NCBI GenBank assembly: GCA_005883255.1
Contig: VAXS01000168.1
Span: 1 to 7,463 of the forward strand
Source: Actinomycetota bacterium
GTDB taxonomy: Bacteria; Actinomycetota; Thermoleophilia; Solirubrobacterales; Solirubrobacteraceae
Direction of reading: 5' to 3'
DNA: 7,463 nucleotides
Positions 1-6,532 of the stretch are shown piece by piece. Every line of letters begins with the position of its first letter. The first letter of the stretch is position 1. The notes under the pieces were generated by a model. It was not told the DNA's origin. It searched no databases and was given only the letters and a program-made list of their open reading frames with translations. Position numbers and translations under genes: made by a program.

Positions 1-450
1 CCCCAGACCCGGACCGGAGCGGGCGCGCAACCCGCGATCGCCCCCGCCAAGCCGAGCGCCGCGCGCGCCGGCGCCGCTCCTCGCCCCAAGCTTCCGGCGG
101 CCCCGCGCGCCGTCGCCCACGCGCTGCCCAGCGTCACCCCCGCGATGGTCCGCAATGCCCTGCGCCGGGGCGACGCCGTCGCGCTGCTCTTCTACAGCCC
201 GCTGTCCTCCGACGACCTCGCCGTCCGCGCCGAGCTGCCCCAGGTCGACCGCCGGGGCGGCCGGGTGGCGGTGTACGGGGTCGGGCTGAACGGCCTGGCG
301 CGGTTCAAGAACGTGCTGCGCGGCATCCAGATCGTGCAGTCGCCGACCGTGGTGGTCATGGCCCGGGGCGCCAAGCCCCGCCTGCTCGAGGGCTACACCG
401 ACCACGCCGAGATCGACCAGGCCACGCTGCTCGCCCTGGCCTCGGCCTAG
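1..450 (+). CDS. Thioredoxin-fold-like protein without CxxC, 3' end only
   Basis: The frame is open from the first base to the TAG at 448-450, so 149 C-terminal residues are visible and the true start lies outside the window. An ATG at 145 would give a 101-aa protein, but the open, GC3-rich frame upstream favours a longer one. Residues 1-47 are an Ala/Pro/Arg-rich low-complexity linker. Residues about 55-149 look like a thioredoxin-type alpha/beta domain: a hydrophobic strand (AVALLFYSP), then SSDD where thioredoxins carry WCGPC, and a later SPTVVV strand whose Pro115 sits like the cis-proline. There is no cysteine in the visible part, so a redox role is unlikely and a binding or structural role is more plausible. 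The thioredoxin-fold call is pattern recognition only. The gene is separated from amt by 130 nt and is probably a different transcription unit. Confidence 0.6.
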   Translation, partial: PQTRTGAGAQPAIAPAKPSAARAGAAPRPKLPAAPRAVAHALPSVTPAMVRNALRRGDAVALLFYSPLSSDDLAVRAELPQVDRRGGRVAVYGVGLNGLARFKNVLRGIQIVQSPTVVVMARGAKPRLLEGYTDHAEIDQATLLALASA

Positions 451-462
451 CGGCCGCGCCCG

Positions 463-486
463 GCGTTTCGCCACTCGTCTAAACGC
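463..486. promoter_or_regulatory. Inverted repeat upstream of amt, candidate operator
   Basis: GCGTTT (463-468) and AAACGC (481-486) are exact reverse complements separated by 12 nt. They are an AT-containing island in the gap before the amt operon, 95-118 nt upstream of its start. The spacing would suit a dimeric regulator on one DNA face. One arm includes GTTTC, the reverse of the GAAAC half-site used by actinobacterial GlnR, but the second half-site and the spacing do not match the GlnR consensus. A six-base arm can arise by chance. Confidence 0.25.
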
Positions 487-505
487 GGCGCCCCAATCTT
501 GTACG

Positions 506-524
506 CCGGGCGAACGACGCCCGG
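506..524 (+). other. GC hairpin in the gap before amt
   Basis: CCGGGCG (506-512) pairs with CGCCCGG (518-524) around an AACGA loop, a 7-bp all-GC stem. No T-tract follows, so it is not a classical intrinsic terminator, though it could slow transcription leaving the upstream gene or form part of the amt leader. A competing weaker pairing, GGGC 523-526 with GCCC 533-536, uses bases of the same stem. Such stems are common in DNA this GC-rich. Confidence 0.25.
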
Positions 525-568
525 GCGGCGCTGCCCGACACTGCCCCCGGCAGCGCGCCAGCGATGAG

Positions 569-576
569 AAAGGAAG
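569..576 (+). promoter_or_regulatory. Ribosome binding site that fixes the amt TTG start
   Basis: AAAGGAAG is a purine-rich Shine-Dalgarno sequence in an otherwise GC-rich leader, with its AGGA core (571-574) six bases before TTG 581. It decides the non-ATG start: no ATG or GTG lies in frame close by, and the predicted N-terminus is then only a few residues from the first membrane helix, as is usual for signal-peptide-less Amt proteins. Confidence 0.6.
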
Positions 577-580
577 CTTC

Positions 581-1957
581 TTGAGGACTTCCCTGACCGA
601 CGTCTCGGTCGCGGTGGACACCGTCTGGGTGATCGTCGCGGCCGTCTTCGTGATGTTCATGCAGGCCGGCTTCCTGTTCCTCGAGATCGGCTTCTCGCGG
701 ATGAAGAACGCCGGGACGGTCGTGGCCAAGGTCCTGGCCAACTTCTCGATCGCCTCCCTCTGCTACTGGGCGGTGGGCTTCGCGCTGGCCTTCGGGGGCT
801 CGGGCGCGCTGTGGGGGACGCACGGGTTCTTCCTGCACTCGGGCACCAACGACGGGAGCCTGTTCCCGGCGATGTCGGCCTCCGACGCCGTGGTCCCCGC
901 CAAGTTCTTCTTCCAGTTCGTCTTCTGCGCGGTCTCGCTGGCGATCGTGTGGGGCACGACGCTGGAGCGGATCAAGTTCGGCGCGTACCTGATCTACGCG
1001 GTCATCTTCAGCACGCTGATCTATCCGATCGTCAGCCACTGGATCTTCGGCGGCGGCTGGCTGGCCAAGAACTTCGGGATGCAGGACTTCGCCGGCTCGA
1101 CGGTGGTCCACCTGATCGGCGCCACCGGGGCCTTCGCCGCCCTGCTGTTGCTCGGGCCCAGGCAGGGCAAGTACGGCTCCGACGGCAAGCCCAACGTGAT
1201 ACCCGGCCACAGCATGCCGATCGTCGGCCTGGCGGTGTTCATCCTCTGGTTCGGGTGGTTCGGGTTCAACCCGGGCTCGACCCTGGCCGCGGTGGGCGGG
1301 CGCTTCGCCGAGGTGGCGGTGGTGACCAACCTGGCCGCGGCGGCCGGCGTCATCGGCGCCATGGCCACGATCTACGCGCTCACCCGCACGGTCGACATCG
1401 GCATGACCGGCAACGGGGCGATCGCCGCCCTGGTCGCGATCACCGCGCCATCGGGCTACGTCGAGTTCTGGGCGGCGCCGATCATCGGGTTCGTCGCCGG
1501 GATCGTCGTGGTGGTCAGCGTGATCCTGGTGGACCGCAAGCTGGACGACCCGGTGGGGGCGCTCTCTGCGCACGGGATGGCCGGCGTGTGGGGGACGCTG
1601 TCCTGCGGGCTGTTCACCTCGCCCCGGCTGTCCAGCCTCAACGGCATCGGCCACCCGGGGCTGGTCTACAGCGGCTCCTTCCACCAGCTCGGCGCCCAGG
1701 CCCTGGGCGTGGCCGCCGCGTTCGCCGCGGTGTTCACGATCTCCTACGTGGTGTTCTTCCTCATCAAGGCCACCTACGGGCTGCGGGTGAAGCCCGAGGA
1801 GGAGCGCTACGGGCTGGACATCGTCGAGCACGGCATGTGGGGCTACCCGGAGCAGTTCATGCCGGTGCCCGGCTCGGAGTACCACCCGCCCGCCCCGCCG
1901 GCCCGCCGGCCGGCGCCCAGACCGGTGCCCATCGGGCTCGGGACCACGCACACCTAG
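581..1957 (+). CDS. amt: Ammonium transporter (Amt/MEP family)
   Basis: This is a 458-aa inner-membrane channel that deprotonates ammonium and conducts it into the cell as a trimer. Hydrophobic segments run from about residue 10 to 398, consistent with 11 membrane helices. The family signature begins at Asp169 (DFAGSTVVH), and the two pore histidines are His177 and His331 (SAHGMAGVWG), equivalent to E. coli AmtB His168 and His318. The motif WFGWFGFNPGS (223-233) and the FFQFVF stretch (110-115) carry the conserved Phe/Trp lining. The cytoplasmic tail has the usual GLRV and EERYGLDIVEHG motifs (400-418), which couple subunits and contact PII. Residues 435-450 add a Pro/Arg-rich extension. The start is TTG with a good ribosome binding site at 569-576. 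PII follows after 18 nt, the classical amtB-glnK pairing, so co-transcription is likely. Confidence 0.96.
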   Translation: MRTSLTDVSVAVDTVWVIVAAVFVMFMQAGFLFLEIGFSRMKNAGTVVAKVLANFSIASLCYWAVGFALAFGGSGALWGTHGFFLHSGTNDGSLFPAMSASDAVVPAKFFFQFVFCAVSLAIVWGTTLERIKFGAYLIYAVIFSTLIYPIVSHWIFGGGWLAKNFGMQDFAGSTVVHLIGATGAFAALLLLGPRQGKYGSDGKPNVIPGHSMPIVGLAVFILWFGWFGFNPGSTLAAVGGRFAEVAVVTNLAAAAGVIGAMATIYALTRTVDIGMTGNGAIAALVAITAPSGYVEFWAAPIIGFVAGIVVVVSVILVDRKLDDPVGALSAHGMAGVWGTLSCGLFTSPRLSSLNGIGHPGLVYSGSFHQLGAQALGVAAAFAAVFTISYVVFFLIKATYGLRVKPEEERYGLDIVEHGMWGYPEQFMPVPGSEYHPPAPPARRPAPRPVPIGLGTTHT

Positions 1958-1975
1958 CGAGAGGGGATCGAGGCC

Positions 1976-2344
1976 ATGAAGAAAGTGGAGGCGATCATCC
2001 GGGCCGAGCGGCTCCAGGAGGTGCAGGACGCGCTGGACGAGCTGGGCGTGTCGGGCCTGACGGTGTCGGAGGTGATGGGCTGCGGGCGCCAGAAGGGCTA
2101 CACGGAGCAGTACCGCGGCTCGCGCGTGAACATCTCGCTGCTGCCCAAGCTGAAGGTGGAGTCGGTGGTCGCTGACGAGCTGGTGGACAAGGTGGTCGAC
2201 GCCGTCGTCGGGGCCGCCTACACCGGCGAGATCGGCGACGGGCGGCTGTTCGTCTACGACGTCGTGCAGGCGGTGCGGATCCGTACCGGCGAGCGCGGCG
2301 AGGACACCGTGCGCCACGAGGCCCCGGTGGGCTGGGGGTACTAG
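1976..2344 (+). CDS. glnK: PII nitrogen-signal protein (GlnK/GlnB) lacking Tyr51
   Basis: This 122-aa trimeric sensor binds ATP/ADP and 2-oxoglutarate and regulates Amt and nitrogen metabolism. It aligns without gaps to E. coli GlnB over about 106 residues. Ligand residues kept include Gly37, Arg38, Gln39, Lys58, Glu62, the B-loop TGEIGDGR (83-90), Arg101 and Arg103. The T-loop is GYTEQYRGSRVNISLLPK (41-58). Arg47, which enters the channel in the E. coli GlnK-AmtB complex, is present, and so is Ser49, which cyanobacteria phosphorylate. Position 51, normally the uridylylated or adenylylated Tyr, is Val, and no Tyr lies nearby except 42 and 46. The C-terminus is about 10 residues longer than usual (ends GWGY). 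Purine-rich GAGAGGGGA (1959-1967) precedes the ATG by 8 nt. The symbol glnK rests on linkage to amt; glnB is equally possible. Confidence 0.95.
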   Translation: MKKVEAIIRAERLQEVQDALDELGVSGLTVSEVMGCGRQKGYTEQYRGSRVNISLLPKLKVESVVADELVDKVVDAVVGAAYTGEIGDGRLFVYDVVQAVRIRTGERGEDTVRHEAPVGWGY

Positions 2345-2347
2345 GCG

Positions 2348-3523
2348 TTGCCGCGGGTCCTCTCCTGGGCGCGGCGCATCGCCACCGAGACGGGGCTCGA
2401 GCCCGAGTTCCCGATCGCGGTCGAGCGGGTGCCGGGGACCGAGGGGGAGAGCTACGCCTTCCGGCTGGGCGTGCGGGCCGGCTTCGGCGGCCAGGACACC
2501 GCCCGGATCCCGGTAGCGCGGTTCCCCAACCCGGCGCCCCATCCCGTGCTCAAGGAGGTCCACTCTTGCGAGGTGGCCGGTCGCACGCTGCAGGCGGCGA
2601 ACATCTACGCGCTGCGCGAGAAGGTGACCGCCATGCTGTCCCAGCTGGCGCCGGGCGGGGCGCTTCCCGTGTGCTACTTCCGCGCGCCGGCCATGGACTA
2701 CGAGCTGCCGGTGTACGAGGAGGGCGGGCAGTTCGTCTCCCCGGTGATCGGGGGGCCAAGCCTCAAGGGCGACGACCTGTCCGCCATCCGCCGGCACATC
2801 TGCCGCTATCTGGTCAACGCCGGCTACGTCGCCGAGATGGACGAGGTCACCGTGGGCGTGCTGCGTCCCAGCGACCTGCGCCAGGTCGCGCCGGCGGCGG
2901 TGTTCCGCTCGCTGGCCGAGCCCGACCTGTGGATGCCGGCGGTGGAGGGGACCTCGCCCGACGGTCCGGTGGTGGGCGTGGTCAGCGAGGCCACGCGGCT
3001 GCGCCGGGCCGAGCGGCGCCTGCCGATGCCCGGGCCGCGGACCACGGAGACCGCGCCCGCCGCTCCCGACGTGGTCGAGCTCCTGCGCTACCTGCGCACG
3101 GAGCTCCAGCGCCGGCGTGTGGTCGACGACGCCTCCGCGCTGTACGCCAGCCAGGTGCGCGAGGACATCTGGAGCCAGGCGGAGCGCGGCGCCCAGGACA
3201 CCGGCGCCCGCCTGGTGGCCTACCTCTCGGACGAGGAGGCCACCACCCTGGAGCTGCCCATCCGCCGCACCGGCTTCGGCGAGCTGGCCACCGCGCTGCA
3301 CGACCGGGGCGGCATCGCCGCCTTCCTGGCGCCCGACGAAGACGGGCTGGCCGGGGCGCTGGGCCGCTACCTGGCCGCCGAGGACTTCCTGCGCTTCGCC
3401 ACCGAGGTCGAGGTCCACGCCCCGCAGGCGCCGCGCGCCGAGCGGCTGGACGCCGACGCGATCCGGACTTCCGGCGACGGCTACGCCGCCACCGCGTTCT
3501 CACACACCGAGGAGGGTCACTAG
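2348..3523 (+). CDS. Unrecognised 391-aa protein between PII and flotillin
   Basis: I do not recognise the family. The protein looks soluble, with no membrane segment or signal peptide. An N-terminal alpha/beta-looking region (about 1-215) contains three cysteines (74, 109, 152) and the phrases AANIYALREKV (83-93) and MDYELPVYEEGGQFVSPVIG (116-135). A Pro/Thr linker lies at about 225-240. A mostly helical C-terminal region (241-357) includes ELLRYLRTELQRRR and a strand-like RLVAYLSD, followed by a loose tail. The start chosen is TTG 2348, three bases after the PII stop and in the same frame as PII; no other start lies in frame within the first 25 codons. There is no distinct Shine-Dalgarno, so translation may depend on ribosomes finishing glnK. 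The stop abuts the ATG of the flotillin gene. GC3 is high throughout, so it is genuinely coding. Context suggests a partner of the flotillin or of nitrogen uptake, which is inference. Confidence 0.8.
   Translation: MPRVLSWARRIATETGLEPEFPIAVERVPGTEGESYAFRLGVRAGFGGQDTARIPVARFPNPAPHPVLKEVHSCEVAGRTLQAANIYALREKVTAMLSQLAPGGALPVCYFRAPAMDYELPVYEEGGQFVSPVIGGPSLKGDDLSAIRRHICRYLVNAGYVAEMDEVTVGVLRPSDLRQVAPAAVFRSLAEPDLWMPAVEGTSPDGPVVGVVSEATRLRRAERRLPMPGPRTTETAPAAPDVVELLRYLRTELQRRRVVDDASALYASQVREDIWSQAERGAQDTGARLVAYLSDEEATTLELPIRRTGFGELATALHDRGGIAAFLAPDEDGLAGALGRYLAAEDFLRFATEVEVHAPQAPRAERLDADAIRTSGDGYAATAFSHTEEGH
3509..3516 (+). promoter_or_regulatory. Strong ribosome binding site of the flotillin gene
   Basis: GAGGAGGG lies inside the last codons of the preceding gene, seven bases before ATG 3524. 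It supports that start and implies tight translational linkage, because the upstream stop (3521-3523) touches the new start codon. Confidence 0.7.
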
Positions 3524-4828
3524 ATGGTCACCGCTCTCATCGCCGTCGGCGCCACGCTGGGCGGCCTGCTGCTGGTCGGCTTCGCCGTGTGGGCGGCGCA
3601 GTACACCAAGGTGGGACCGAACGAGGTGCTGGTCATCTCCGGTCGTCGCGGCCGCAAGCGCGCCCACGGCTACCGGATCGTCCGCGGGGGCGGCACGTTC
3701 GTGTGGCCGATCCGGGAGAAGGTCCAGCGCCTGTCGCTCGAGCTCATGCAGTTCGACGTGCGCACGCAGGAGACGTACACGACGCACGGCGTCCCCGTGC
3801 AGATCGACGGCGTGTGCATGGTCAAGATCGACGGCACCGAGCCCGGGATCGAGCGGGCGGCCGAGCAGTTCCTGAGCCGCTCGCGCGAGGACATCGTCCG
3901 CACCGCGCTGCAGGCGGTCGAGGGCCACACGCGCGCCGCCGTGGGCGGGCTGTCGATCGAGGACATCTACCGCGAGCGCCAGCGCCTGGTGGGCGCGGTG
4001 CGCGAGCTCTCCCAGCCCGACCTGGAGCGGATGGGCCTGGAGATCGTGTCGCTCACGATCCGCAACGTCGGCGACAAGCAGGGCTACCTGGAGGCGCTGG
4101 GCCGGCCCCGCACCGCCCAGGTCAAGCGCGACGCGATCCGCGGCGAGGCGGAGGCCGAGCGCGAGGCCAAGGCGGCGCGCTACGAGGCCGACCTGGCGAT
4201 CGAGGAGTCGCGCAAGGACTACGAGACGCGCAAGGCCGAGTTCAAGGCCGAGGGCCGGCGGGCGCACGCCGAGGCGGACCTCTCCTACGAGCTCCAGCAG
4301 GCGATCACGCGCCAGCAGGTGCGGGCCGAGGAGCTCCAGGTGGAGATCGTCGAGCGCCAGAAGCAGATCGACCTCATGCAGGCCGAGGTCGAGCGGCGCA
4401 AGCGCGAGCTGGAGGCGGAGGTCGTCGAGCCGGCGATGGCCAAGGCGCGCGAGATCGAGGCGCACGCCGAGGCCCACCGCGAGGAGGCGGCCGCGCTGGG
4501 AGCCGGCGCCGCTGACGCGCTGCGGCTCAAGGGCCTGGCCGAGGCCGAGGCCATGGCGGCCAAGGCCAAGAGCTGGGGCGAGTACAACCAGGCGGCGATC
4601 ACCGATCGCGTGCTGGAGATCCTGCCCGAGCTGGCCGCCGCGGTCTCCGCGCCGCTGGCCCAGACCGACCGCATCGTGATGATCGGCGGGAACAGCGACG
4701 GCGCCGGGGCGTCGAAGATCACGCGTGACGTCACGCAGATCGTGGCCGAGCTGCCGGCGGTGCTGGAGGCGCTCACCGGGACGAAGCTCGAGGACCTGGC
4801 CAAGCGGGTGCCCGGCCTCAAGGGCGAC
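3524..4828 (+). CDS. Flotillin-like SPFH-domain membrane protein, no proper stop
   Basis: Flotillins are membrane-anchored scaffolds that oligomerise and organise membrane microdomains. Residues 4-25 form one N-terminal hydrophobic anchor. An SPFH/PHB domain spans about 27-200 and includes PNEVLVISG (32-40), [12 protein letters not shown] (51-62), [12 protein letters not shown] (70-81) and GVPVQIDGV (89-97). A long Glu/Ala/Lys/Arg coiled coil follows (about 200-350), with EAEAMAAKA (340-348) near its end. The C-terminal oligomerisation part includes TDRIVMIGG (381-389) and [10 protein letters not shown] (410-419), then [13 protein letters not shown] (422-434). After residue 435 flotillin resemblance ends: the frame stays open to TGA 5411-5413, but those 195 codons are glutamine synthetase read out of frame. 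The listed end is therefore the limit of similarity, not a stop codon. Probably only a short native tail is missing. Start ATG 3524 has a strong ribosome binding site. Confidence 0.9.
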
Positions 4829-4832
4829 CGAC
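4823..4832 (+). other. Join between flotillin and glnA, deletion or assembly break
   Basis: To the left, frame 2 reads as a normal flotillin C-terminus up to about Gly434-Asp435. To the right, frame 3 reads as glutamine synthetase from Thr-Asp-Leu-Pro-Gly onward. Between them there is no flotillin stop, no spacer, no ribosome binding site and no glnA start, and the first roughly 25-30 glutamine synthetase residues are absent. The bases at 4825-4832 are a CGAC-CGAC repeat, the kind of microhomology found at deletion joins. The missing DNA is at least the glnA 5' end plus a stop codon. Confidence 0.7.
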
Positions 4833-6194
4833 CTGCCCGGCACCTGGCAGCACATCGGGCTGTCCATCCACGCGCTGGACGAGGAAGCGTTCGGCGAGGG
4901 CCTGGGCTTCGATGGCTCGTCGATCCGCGGCTTCCAGGAGATCCAGGAGTCCGACATGGTCCTGGTCCCCGACCCCTCGACCGCGCTGGTGGACCCGTTC
5001 CACGAGCAGAAGACGATGTCGATCGTGTGCAACGTGATCGACCCGATCACGCGCGAGCTCTACTCGCGCGACCCACGCCACATCGCCCAGAAGGCGGAGT
5101 CCTACCTGGTCTCGACCGGCATCGCCGACACCTGCTTCATGGGCCCGGAGGCCGAGTTCTACGTGTTCGACCACGTGGCCTTCGACCAGCGGGCGAACAC
5201 AGCGTTCTACGAGGTGGACTCGGTCGAGGCCTACTGGAACATGGGCCAGGGGTTCGGCGCGGCCCGCAACGGCCAGCCCAACCTGGGCTACAAGCTGCGC
5301 TCGCAGGAGGGGTACTTCCCGGCGCCGCCGGGCGACACCCACGGCGACCTGCGGGCGCGGATGGTGGTGACCATGGAGGGGATGGGCCTGCGCTGCGAGT
5401 TCCAGCACCATGAGGTGGGGGGTCCCGGCCAGGCCGAGATCGACGTCCGCTTCAACTCGCTGCTGAGGATGGCCGACCACCTCCAGCTGCAGAAGTACGT
5501 GGTCAAGAACGTGGCGGCCGCCGCGGGCAAGTCGGCCACGTTCATGCCGAAGCCGATCTTCCAGGAGAACGGCTCGGGGATGCACGTGCACCAGTCGCTG
5601 TGGAAGGGCGGCGAGAACGTCATGTACGACTTCCAGGGCTACGGGCTGCTGTCGCGCGACGCGCTCAACTACGCGGGCGGCCTGCTGGCGCACGGCCGGG
5701 CGCTGATGGCGTTCTGCGCTCCCACCACGAACTCCTACCGGCGGCTGGTCCCCGGCTACGAGGCGCCGGTGAACCTCATGTACTCGCAGCGCAACCGCTC
5801 GGCGGCGGTGCGGATCCCGGTGTACTCGCCGTCGCCCAAGGCCAAGCGGCTGGAGTTCCGCCCGCCGGACCCGTCGGCCAATCCCTACCTGGCCTTCTCG
5901 GCCATGCTGATGGCCGGCCTGGACGGCATCCAGAACCGGATCGACCCGGGCCAGCCGCTGGACGAGGACGTGTTCGAGCTGCCCGAGGAGGAGCTGGCGA
6001 AGATCCCGCAGGTGCCGGGCTCGCTGGACGAGGCGCTCGACGCCCTGGAGGCCGACCACGAGTTCCTGCTCAAGGGCGGCGTGTTCACCGAGGACCTGAT
6101 CCGGACCTGGATCGAGTACAAGCGCCGGGAGGAGGCCGACCAGATCCGCCTGCGGCCGCACCCCTGGGAGTTCGCCCTGTACTACGACACGTGA
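4827..6194 (+). CDS. glnA: Glutamine synthetase type I, 5' end missing
   Basis: This enzyme makes glutamine from glutamate, ammonium and ATP in the cytoplasm as a dodecamer. Similarity starts at TDLPGTWQH and runs 455 residues to TGA 6192-6194. A GTG at 4725 would open the frame, but its first 34 residues are a shadow of flotillin. Numbering from that [12 protein letters not shown] 62-70; metal ligands Glu142 and Glu144 in GPEAEF, and Glu230 and Glu238 in [14 protein letters not shown]/glutamate region [14 protein letters not shown] 276-289 with His287; Arg340 and flap Glu346 in [10 protein letters not shown]; Arg363; Arg379. The catalytic set is therefore complete, but the first strand of the N-terminal beta-grasp is lost. 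Phe417 (DVFELP) replaces the Tyr of NLYDLP, the adenylylation site. Placement after amt, glnK and flotillin fits a nitrogen operon. As written the gene may be non-functional, or the sequence may be misassembled. Confidence 0.93.
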   Translation, partial: TDLPGTWQHIGLSIHALDEEAFGEGLGFDGSSIRGFQEIQESDMVLVPDPSTALVDPFHEQKTMSIVCNVIDPITRELYSRDPRHIAQKAESYLVSTGIADTCFMGPEAEFYVFDHVAFDQRANTAFYEVDSVEAYWNMGQGFGAARNGQPNLGYKLRSQEGYFPAPPGDTHGDLRARMVVTMEGMGLRCEFQHHEVGGPGQAEIDVRFNSLLRMADHLQLQKYVVKNVAAAAGKSATFMPKPIFQENGSGMHVHQSLWKGGENVMYDFQGYGLLSRDALNYAGGLLAHGRALMAFCAPTTNSYRRLVPGYEAPVNLMYSQRNRSAAVRIPVYSPSPKAKRLEFRPPDPSANPYLAFSAMLMAGLDGIQNRIDPGQPLDEDVFELPEEELAKIPQVPGSLDEALDALEADHEFLLKGGVFTEDLIRTWIEYKRREEADQIRLRPHPWEFALYYDT

Positions 6195-6214
6195 TGCGCG
6201 GGTAGGCGGCGGGC

Positions 6215-6487
6215 ATGGACGAGCCCCACCGCACCGGCGGCCGCCGCCAGGCGGACTACGTGCACGAGCGGCCGGCCGACCCCGCCGAGGCCTCGGATCG
6301 GCCGCTGGAGGACAAGGCGCCGCACGAGCGTCCCGACCCGGGCCCGGAGCACGAGCCCGGCTCGGGAGAGCCGCCCGAGGACGAGCACGACCCCCACCAC
6401 GCGCTCAACCGGCCCGTGGGCGAGCCCGACCCCACCGCGGACTCGGACCCCTACGAGCCCGAAGAGGACGAGCCCCCGCCGGCATAG
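6215..6487 (+). CDS. Small acidic proline-rich disordered protein
   Basis: This is a 90-aa protein of no family I recognise. By count it has 27 Asp/Glu, 20 Pro, 7 His and only 8 Lys/Arg, with no Cys or Trp and no hydrophobic core, so it should be intrinsically disordered and soluble. Short repeats of the type E-P-D-P and E-H-E-P recur, and the end is EPEEDEPPPA. Only five codons end in A or T, which supports real coding. ATG 6215 lies 20 nt after glnA; the upstream GGCGGCGGG is a poor ribosome binding site. Translation with glnA is plausible. Its acidity argues against similarity to the basic cyanobacterial glutamine-synthetase inactivating factors. A metal-binding or tether role for the His/acidic composition is speculation. 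Confidence 0.6.
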   Translation: MDEPHRTGGRRQADYVHERPADPAEASDRPLEDKAPHERPDPGPEHEPGSGEPPEDEHDPHHALNRPVGEPDPTADSDPYEPEEDEPPPA

Positions 6488-6519
6488 CTTCGGGCCGGGC
6501 TGTCGCAGGACCGCCGCTC

Positions 6520-6525
6520 TACACT
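6520..6525 (+). promoter_or_regulatory. -10 box for a leaderless iscU-mnmA transcript
   Basis: TACACT fits the actinobacterial TAnnnT -10 motif and ends seven bases before ATG 6533. The expected transcription start is therefore at 6532-6533, on the start codon itself, giving a leaderless mRNA. This agrees with the lack of a correctly spaced Shine-Dalgarno sequence. A -35 box is not clear; GGGCTG at 6497-6502 has a 17-nt spacer but matches poorly. Confidence 0.5.
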
Positions 6526-6532
6526 CGGCGGG

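Noticed and set aside
499..515. A GlnR-type box (GTAC-N7-GAAC) upstream of amt
   Set aside because: The half-sites and spacing do not fit the GTnAC-N6-GAAAC consensus.
564..584. A six-codon leader peptide (MRKEAS) whose TGA overlaps the amt TTG start
   Set aside because: Its AT-rich codons are simply the Shine-Dalgarno sequence, it has no ribosome binding site of its own, and chance is the simpler explanation.
1886..1918. GC-rich repeat-like stretch at the end of amt
   Set aside because: It encodes the Pro/Arg-rich tail of Amt; the repetition follows from Pro, Ala and Arg codons.
811..2175. Long plus-strand frames at 811-2175 and 2566-4515
   Set aside because: Both are Arg/Gly/Ala-rich out-of-frame readings of amt and of the unknown/flotillin genes, with no recognisable domain.
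479..3418. A 979-codon open frame on the minus strand covering amt, glnK and the unknown gene
   Set aside because: It is a shadow: extremely His/Arg/Gln/Asp/Gly-rich with no domain, produced by high GC opposite well-identified genes. The minus-strand frames at 3500-5050, 4818-6161 and 6182-7288 are rejected for the same reason.
4725..4826. GTG 4725 as the true glnA start
   Set aside because: The 34 residues it adds are Arg/Trp/Ser-rich, do not resemble a glutamine synthetase N-terminus, and overlap genuine flotillin coding.
4829..5413. A 195-residue C-terminal extension of the flotillin
   Set aside because: The residues are an out-of-frame reading of glutamine synthetase, rich in Arg/Pro/Gly and unlike any flotillin tail.
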